From assembly GCA_028565715.1 (NCBI GenBank), contig JAOXYC010215239.1:1-11176 (forward strand): DNA of 11,176 nucleotides. Direction: 5' to 3'. The DNA comes from Phoronis pallida. Lineage: Eukaryota; Phoronida; Phoronidae. Under the pieces are notes generated by a model. It had not been told where the DNA came from and ran no database searches. It saw only the letters and a program-made list of their open reading frames with translations. The translations under genes were made by a program, and so were the position numbers. Positions 1 through 9,000 of the stretch are shown piece by piece. Each line of letters begins with the position of its first letter. Position 1 is the first letter of the stretch.

Positions 1-68
1 AAATATCTCCGCATCACATCCTGCACCCTGAACATCACCCGTGTGAACTGTGACCTCATATGGCACCA
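1..68 (-). CDS. LOXHD1: Exon e20: start of PLAT-I, cut by the window edge
   Basis: Codon 1223 (T|TG, Leu) to residue 1245 (68 nt visible; phase 1 in). The acceptor is gttccag. It reads VPYEVTVHTGDVQGAGCDAE IF, the first two strands of a ninth PLAT domain. The conserved Thr of GAGTDA is Cys here. The exon continues beyond base 1. Confidence 0.92.
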
Positions 69-3000
69 CTGGAACATTAGGCAAACATAATCATTATTTG
101 AAAAGTCTGTATCAAGTCTATTTAATTAGCGGTTTTGAGGAACAAAGAAATCAATGAATAAGATATTTTCAAAAGATTTGAGGTTAGAAGTGTAGCAGCA
201 TTTCAAAACCTGAGGTTCAAGCCACGTCAAAATAGAAATAAATGCTTTATGACAATACAAGTACCAGCAAGCAAAAACAATATTGTAATTTCTATTACCA
301 ATAGAAATAGAAATTGGTTAATAACACCAACACATCCCTATAGATAAATTTGACCTATTTTAGTTTTTTATAAAAATGCATTCAATCAAAACCTGGTTAA
401 AGCATGCACACAACAAATATTGCATACAAGATTACACTTTTAAAAACTTTGCTAAATCCTATAAGACTTACATGCTTTATAAGATGTCATCATACTTTCA
501 CCATCTTGTGTACTCAGAATACGTGATGTCTTTCCATCGCTTTTATCCTTGGCCAGCCATTGCTTACAACTGAACGTGTAATGTTTACCCTTGGTTGGGA
601 TGTCAACAAGAACTTCCTTGACAAACCAACCACTTCCAGGGGTGACACCATCATGACCAATCTAAATAGAAGAAGTGGTGGATCAAATAAGAAAAATATT
701 TTGTGGCAACAATGATTCTCAAATAACTTTTACAATAAATATTTAATGTTTGCTTTGCTGGCCAAAGCGATTATTTGAAAATACAGAAAAATACGTAACT
801 CTGACAGGGAACCAAACCCGGCTCTAACATCAAGCAGGAGACCCGGGTTCCAATAATAAGTTCATTGTTAGTTAATAATATTTTAATTAATTGGACAATA
901 GGCTAATACTACACAAGACATTTGTTATGGGTTGGGTGGTAACAGATTTCTAATGTATCAAAAGTCTACAATGTCTCTCAAGAGATGATTCAAACCATAC
1001 CTCAACTTTCTTAATTTCAGCCATCTCCACAGCCTCCACGGAGAATGTTTCTATGGATCCTGGTGCGAAGTTTGATTTCTGAGCCAGTTCTAGGAAGATC
1101 TGACGAGACTCCTTCTTCTTGGGACCGTGGAACTTAATCCATGCATTACTGTCTGTACCATTATCTTCACCATCCCCAGTTATCACCTTGACCGTGTAGG
1201 GTATTGCTGCAAGGGTAGAATAATGATGACTGTTATGGACAATAGAAATGTTAACAAATTTTATGATTATATAGCTAATGGGAAAAGATGTTCTGAGCTA
1301 ATTCATGATGATTTTTTTTTAAACAAAGTAGAAAACAGTACATCAATTTTAAAGTGGAGTAATACTAGTCTTGTTCCCACTCTTAAAAGTGCTTGCCCAC
1401 CTGAACATTTGAGCACTTGATGAAGCAATAAACAAATAACGATAACCACTAATCAATCATTAAGACTTAGTACTTGGCTTTTTGCTGGCCAAAGTGATAT
1501 TTTGACAAAAACAGGATATTTCAGAACTTTTGAACCGGTTGAGAGTTTAGATTTCACCTAGCATTCACTCACTTCTGCTAACAACAGCCTTATGAGAAGA
1601 CTTAAAATGCTAAACACTTTTTAATCAAGAAACATTTCATTAATAATTTGCAACTCACTTGGCCCTTCCGGCACATCCTCTAGTGTATTTCGCCTACTCA
1701 TCCTTGGACTTTTGGAGAAAGGGTCATTGGTCCTGACTGACTCAAGACTGGCTGTTGAACCACCAAATTTACTGGATCTCACGGTGGCTGCGCTGGACAT
1801 ATCGCCATCATAACCCTGGTGGTAACAAGAAGAATCTTAGTAAAAATATCTAGTACTTTAATCTTTCTCAGTTTGCTCATCAAGATTTTCATGGTATTTT
1901 GGAAGTCTACCTTTGTTAGTTTTAAGAATCTAAAGCCCCTAAGTTCTACTATTATTAGTATTGTGTGTACTTACAATTAGATGGTTTGTTTCTTGTGATT
2001 TAACTCCTGACAAAATTAGATATTTTTTGATCAGGCATTTGTTTGTAAAGTTTACTGATAAATGGATTCAGTGTATTACCCTAAAGCTGAATTCTTTACA
2101 AGCTGTACTTTTTGAGGTTCACAGATTAGTGCAAAGGCTGTTGAAGACTTGATTAGGCAATTTACACTAACCACATAACAGATTTCGTAATATGCGGCCA
2201 TCTTGGTTTTTGCAGAGTCAACTTTCACAGAGAGAGGGCATTAACTAAATTCTATAATTATTGCAAATAACCAATACCTTGACATAAAGCGATCTCTCAA
2301 TCTTCCCATCATCTTTGTTTTTGCCTAGCCATCGTTCACAGTGGAATGTGGATGTTTCATTACCATCATCTTTATCAATGACTTCAACTTTATCCAAGTA
2401 CCAGGCAGGTGACAGCATCGAGTTGTCATGGCGGATCTTGACCTTGTAGATCTTCCCAAGGTCAACTGCTTCAATGGTGAAAACATCAGTCTGGTGAAAA
2501 AACAAGAAATTTAAACAGATGAAAGGTGTGGGAATTAAATAAATACAAATAAATGTGAAAAAATGTTTTAGCACTAAATTTGGAAATATGAATTTGGAAA
2601 AGTTCAGAAAAATTATCATGTTACTCAGAATAGACCAAAATAAAATGTTTGTTTGATGTTATAATCAAAATGCAAACCTATGATTTCTATACTTAAACGA
2701 CCAGATAATCTTACCTGATTTCGCTCAAACTTGTCTCTATGTGTATCCGAGGTTGCCAGTTTACGTTCGCCTGAATCACCTTTGTCACCAAACACTGTTA
2801 AGAACACATTGGCGTCAGTGCCGGCGCCGCGGATATCACCAGTTATAACATTGACTGTATACTTCTTATCTGAAAACAAATGGAATATAATACTTATTTA
2901 CGAGGAAAATTGTATTTTGTTGCAATCCTGACCAGTGGCATTTGTATTTACCATCGAAACATTTTAGTAGTCTTTTCAATGGTACATAAATGGATAAAGG

Positions 3001-6000
3001 AAAGAATAGTAACATCAGTGACATACTTTTTTCAAAATTGATTTTTATGTTACTCAACCTATATTCTATATAACATTTGAAAAGACAGGAAAATTTGGAA
3101 CTGAACTATATTCTATCAACTTTAATAAAGTGATAAAAATAAATACAAACTTGTGAGAGTGTTCTTAGTTTCTTTCTCTTTCTTCTTAACTGTTCCATCC
3201 TTCTTAATAATTTCCTCTTCTATTTTGGAAGGCACTAGTTCTCGTTCTATTGCACCATCGTCCTCACCGCGGGCTAGCCAACGTTTGCATGGGAACAGGT
3301 AGGTGTTAGAACCCTGGAAATATTGAGGATGGGAGTGTCAATTAAGTAATTAATGGTGTTGTACCTAAGGCTGCCAATTTCTTTGTTCAGATGCCATGTT
3401 TGAATTTTCATGTGCATTGAATAAAATGCGCAAAACATGTAAAAAAATAAATAGTAAGCCTTCAGCAAGTAGTATACTTATTCAATATGGTATTTAATTT
3501 ATTGTTGTATTACTCCCCATGAATTTGAGAATCATTTTTTAAAATATACAACATCAATGAACAACAATGTCAACAATGTAATAGAAAAACTTTGAATTTC
3601 CAAGTAACCCCTACTTTGACATAGCTTCAAAAGCCAGTGTGAGACATTGGCTTTGATAAATTTAATATAATTATTATTATTATTTAAAATGCCATTTTCC
3701 CCTACCTTGTTGTCCTCTTTCAATCGTCTGACCTCGACTTTGTCCAAATGCCATCCAGCACCAAACCCTGATCCGTCATGACCAATACGAATCTTCTCTA
3801 TGGAGTCCCCAACATCTTCCAACTGAAAACAACAACATTCATTTCTTGAGTCCCTTTAATTTTTTTAAACACATTGGTCACTGTAAGTATGCATTATGTT
3901 TAACTGACATACATTTCTGTAATGTACAAGAGTGTGGAACCAATTTAAACAAAAGTGAGCCTTAAGAAGTCGCAAATCAAAACTCTGGTTGTTAATTGTT
4001 TCAGTGGCAAATTCACACATTAATTTATTTTTTTCATGTGGTAACATTTTGGGTGCGTCAGACACAAATCTTTAATTAATTAAACATATCCTCACCTCCA
4101 GGACAAACTTGTCAACACTTTTCCTCTCAAAGCACCTTTTCCTTTCTTTCTTTGTTGGGCACAGTGACATTTTCTTCGTGCAACTTTCTTTACCATAGAT
4201 TACAATGTAAACATCAGCATCAGTAGATGACCCAGAGACGTCGCTAGTGTATGTAGTAATTTCATAAGGCATGCCTGAAAGATTGAACAGAAAACTGATG
4301 TCTCAGTTATTCAAGACAATACCGAACATTGTAGTCAATCCATAAAGTTTTTGTCTATTTTTTATCTTTAGTATTCCCCTCGAAGTAATAACTAATATGT
4401 GATCAATTTAAGGACTTTGATCTACATTTAGTAGGTAGCAATTAACAACATGACCATGATATAAATAGAGCAAGATGGCCAAAACGAAATAAAAAATAAC
4501 AATTTTTGAACAAAATAATAATTAAATTCATTATGAAACACATCAAGCAAGTTGTTTCAGCTTGGAATTCTGACTTCTCTCAAATGAAACAATTTAAAAA
4601 AACACATCATCAAAAAATTAAATATTGGGATCTTACATGCTTCATACTCTTCTGTAGCGAGTGCCTGTGGTGTCAACTCTCTCTCAATCAGTCCATCATC
4701 TTCCTTCGTGGACAACCATCTTCCGCATGGAAACTTCCACTTCTTACCCAGAGAAGGAGCATCAATCTCCACCTTGTCAAGATGCCAGGCTGCACCACCA
4801 CCAGCGTTGTCGTGACCAATCCTGAAGTAACACAATCACAATGAAACACATCGTTCCCAAACAATAAATCACATGCATAATGTGTGCTAACATTATTGGC
4901 TTGGCGGTAGATTATTCTCTTGGCCAGCACATTTCCTAAAGTTCACCTTTGCATGAAGCCATTTGAATTGGTTTTTGACTAAATGCACCCCAATTATATG
5001 TTCTCAAATAATGTTATAAAAAAGAATCTTCAGAATTTAAAGTATTTTAAATTGAATTTAATATACTATAGTTGGCTCTATACCAGACACTACTTTGTTG
5101 TCCATTCATCATAAAATCTCCAATACAAAATATCTGTCTGGTGGGGTGACTATGCATCATACAAGAACATTGTTTACCACTTGATTGGGGAAATGTACCT
5201 TGAATAAATGTCATCAGACAACAAACAATAAATAATGGCTTTCAGCAATGTTGTTTAGAATGTTATTTTAATAGTTTCTTACTTAATCTTCTTAAGGTCT
5301 CCAATGTCAACAGCTTCCAGTACAAACTCGTCCACTTTAGCTCTTTCAAACTTGTTCTTGTTAGTCAGTGATGTCTTCAGGAACATTTTACCTGCAATGC
5401 CGTTAATTGTTAATCAAAATCGCGTTTTTGTTTAAGGAACATGACTTGAGGAATCGAACCTGAATCTCCTATTTGTCAGAAATTTGTTCTAAACCACTGA
5501 TCTATGTACCCGAGGACCTAATATTTACTGTGCATTTAAAATGCAGTATATCTTCCCATGAGAGGTGCCATGCTGCACCCTTTTTCACCCAAGGAATTCC
5601 AAACTGATCACTTTCAGTCAATGCGAAGCACACTTTTGTTTATATCAACCTGAGTTAGCCTAATTACGTACTACATTAAAATAGAATTAATGACCCAAGC
5701 ACAACTTGAATATTCAATGAAGGGTTGATTCCAGTGGACGTCTGAATAGCATCCCGAAGATTGAGTATATAATATAAAGATGGTTGTCACTATTTATGAC
5801 AACACCTACCAGTATCATCTTGCTCCCCATGTAGTATCACATACACATTAGCATCAGTACCAGCACCCCATACATCTCCTGTTGTCACATGTACATGGTA
5901 TGTTGTCATCTCAGCCTTCGTTTCCAAGGCGATCTCTTTACGTATCGCCATGGAATCCTTACGAGACAGCTTGCGCTTCAGTGATTTGTCAACCGGGACG

Positions 6001-9000
6001 AGATCTCGCGAGATTTGACCATCATCTTCATTGGTTGCTAACCAGCGTTGACAGGGGAAAAACATCCTGTTGAAATAAAATGATTTGATATTTAGATCGA
6101 TATTCAGATGTAAAAGGAATGATATTTTCCAATACTCAAAATCATTGAAACTGATAAACAATGGTACTGTGCTTAATACACCAACTGCAAAATGCGACAA
6201 AGTAAAGGTCTATAATTTAACTGATATTTTTTTCCCATTTCTATTGAAAAAATAAACAAAAATTTAGTCTTGCTTCCAAAGCATTCAAGTGTCATTTTCA
6301 AATGTTTCAGATATTGGCAAGGAGATATTACATGGCTACATCCCACAGTTCAGCTGCTTATCAGCTAGGATTTTTTTTTTCAAACAATAACTACTGTACA
6401 ACAACAATATCAATTGCTAGACCACATCACAGGCTATACTGCTACTCACGTTTCTTTGGTTTTAGTATTTTCCACTTCAATGTAGTCTAAGAACCAGGCT
6501 CCGCCCCCTCCCTTGTTGTCATGGCGAATTTTGACCTTCTTCAACTTCCCAAGGTCGACAGCACTGATTGTAAACATGTCCTCTAGGGCACGCTCAAATT
6601 TGTTGATATTATTAGATTTGTCCAGGGCTCGTTCACCGGAGTCTCCATTTTCACCCGTAATGTTTATGAAAACATTTGCATCTGTCCCTGCACCAAAAAT
6701 ATCACCAGTGACGACCTTGACATTATATAAGATGTCTGAAAAACAAAAGAGATTAGCTTTAAATTATCATACAAGCCTACATTGAATTATTTCGTCATTT
6801 TGACATTCATCAAATTTTGTAGTTCACTCTTTTTTGATAAGGAACCTTAGTGAACAATCCTGGCTACTTTGATTATAAAATTCTGGAGTGCTTTCAATTC
6901 CCAACACAGCCTGTTAGTAATGCCATCAGTGAATTCCCTAATGCAAAGAAATTATGTCCCCTAGTACAAACTTTTGTAAACTTCGCATCTGCTGAATATC
7001 TTTAAAAATAGGTCACCTAATAAAAGTGAATTTAAGTTTTGAACTTTAAATTTCTCGTTATCTGAATAAATAATGCCAAACGTAAAAATTCAACACACCA
7101 TCCAATCCATCAAGTTTCTTGCCATCTTCTGTAGTTGGCACAAGTTCTCGTATAATCTGACCATCATCTTCACTCTTGGCAAACCACCGGTTACACACAA
7201 ACCAATAGTCTTCAATTTCTTCCTTATTTGAGTCATCTTTCTTATCTTTGTTCTCCTAGAAACATTGGGTATTTCTTCTAAATTTCCAACTTCAGCAATA
7301 AAACAATTGTCCAAACAATGTTTGTTTCATAGTACACACTACATCTGATTTTTTCAATTATTCACTCACAGCAAAAAATAAAGTACGATCAGAAAACAAG
7401 GCACTTCAAATAATTTTGAAAAAGATATTTTTCAATGTAAATTCATTTGCCATTTCATACAAACCCTTATGTGAGCACAATAACCTTGATTAATAATAAT
7501 AATTTGTAACATTCAGGTGATTTTTTAAGATCTCTTTAAAGCTGTAAGTTTTGTTTATATGCAAAACAATTAATTTTTTCAAATTTGAATTCAAATGCTT
7601 TTTACTGGGCAAACTTATTAGAAAGGGTGGAAGAATTCAATTCTTTCTTTCTTTTCAAATAAATTCAAATATTTTTTCCCCAATTTTGTTACCAACCTTA
7701 TCTTCATCATCCATGTGTCTTTTCAAGAATGACTTTTTCTTTTTCAACTTTTTGGATTTGTCATCTTCATCGTCATCAAACTCCTCATCAGAATCGCGAG
7801 TCACTTTAGACTTGCGTCGATTCTTAGGTGACTTTGCAGAATTACGTTTATCATCCTCATCTTCGCTATCTTCAGCCAATTTTGACTTACGGCGATTCTT
7901 GGGAGATTTTGTAGAGAGACGTTTTTTCAACCTTTTGGAATTTTTGGCTGGATATCGCTGGATAAGCAACTAGAAAGAAAACTTTAAGATTGAAAAATAC
8001 TTCTCAAAATATTGAGACTTTTTTATGGATTTTATATTTACCAAAATATTGCAAAGTGAAGTAAGAGTTCATCAAATGATAGGCCTATAGATGACATGGA
8101 ATTTTGTCTTTCCATTTTTATCGAATATAATGGCATCATCAAAGACTACACACAAATAAATGACATAATTATGCAAGGATACAACTCTAGTTTCTGTTTT
8201 TAAAAATGTAGCAGAAAAAATGTACTCTCTCCTTTATCAGAAAATCAATTTCTCACCTTGTCTAAGAACCAACCAGCAAACATTCCTTTTCCATCATGGC
8301 CGATACGGATTTTCTGTATGGGTCCGATATCTACAGCCTCAATCTTGAACTTATCTTGCTCTCCTTGTTCAAAGTTGTCAGTACGATTGCGGAGATTGAA
8401 CTCCTCAGTTTTTCCACTTTCTCCATACATTCGTAACAGCACGTTTGCATCTGTACCCGCCCCTTTGACGTCAGCTGTCCAGACAGTAACCTCATATGGG
8501 ATTTCTACAAATAGACACAAATATTCGTTAAATGAACTTAAAACTTTTGGATTTTTTTGTTACTGTTCAATGAACCTATTATTAGACCGTTTAAAGCAAG
8601 TTTATACAATGTCTACTGCAAAATACAGAATGAAACTGATAAAGGGTCTGCACAACTGATACATGTTAAAAGCATTCCATCACGTCACAACTGAGCATTT
8701 TAAAATTATCAATTTTCAAATTGCAGCAATTATAGTTCTTTTATTGATCATTTTCCTAGGTCTAAATATAACATTCATTCAAATGATGTCCATATTTTGT
8801 TTTAATTAATTTTATTAAAAAAGGTGGATAGTAAATCCCAAAGAAGACCTTGAAATATTCTCTTATGAATCATACTCACTGGCGTTTCCTTTCTCAAGAT
8901 CAGACACTTCAAGTTCTAATTCTGTTTTCCCATCATCCTCTCCTTCATCAAGCCAGCGATGACATGCAAATCGGTAGTTTTCTCCCCTGGATGGCACGTT

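Noticed and set aside
288-308. Hairpin ATTTCTATT-ACC-AATAGAAAT
   Set aside because: A 9-bp AT-rich stem in AT-rich intron is close to chance expectation and has no context.
376-573. Plus-strand open frame of 65 codons
   Set aside because: It spans the e19 donor and intron in antisense, and its composition is that of AT-rich noncoding sequence.
1127-1420. Plus-strand open frame of 97 codons
   Set aside because: It overlaps e18 in antisense and continues into an intron; nothing supports it as coding.
3671-3683. TTA microsatellite
   Set aside because: Only about four units; ordinary for AT-rich introns.
5438-5512. Functional tRNA-Val(GAC)
   Set aside because: The boxes and spacing fit, but the acceptor and anticodon stems do not pair.
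6513-6785. Plus-strand open frame of 90 codons
   Set aside because: It lies over e8 in antisense. The minus frame has the full PLAT signature set and matching splice phases.
7090-7314. Minus-strand open frame of 74 codons in a different frame from e7
   Set aside because: It is longer than the e7 frame but lacks PLAT motifs. The frame giving CNRWFAKSEDDG fits both neighbouring exons.
7697-7969. Nuclear localisation signal in the basic insertion
   Set aside because: Basic clusters such as SKRLKKR and NRRKSK would score as such, but they sit inside a domain loop of a family known at the plasma membrane, so sequence alone does not support the call.
7551-7973. Plus-strand open frame of about 140 codons rich in Ser and Leu/Phe
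   Set aside because: It is the antisense of e6. The Ser and Leu/Phe runs come from complementing Lys, Asp and Glu codons, and the minus strand has splice-consistent PLAT context.
8258-8659. Plus-strand open frame of 133 codons
   Set aside because: It is antisense to e5 and runs into intron sequence; no domain is recognisable.
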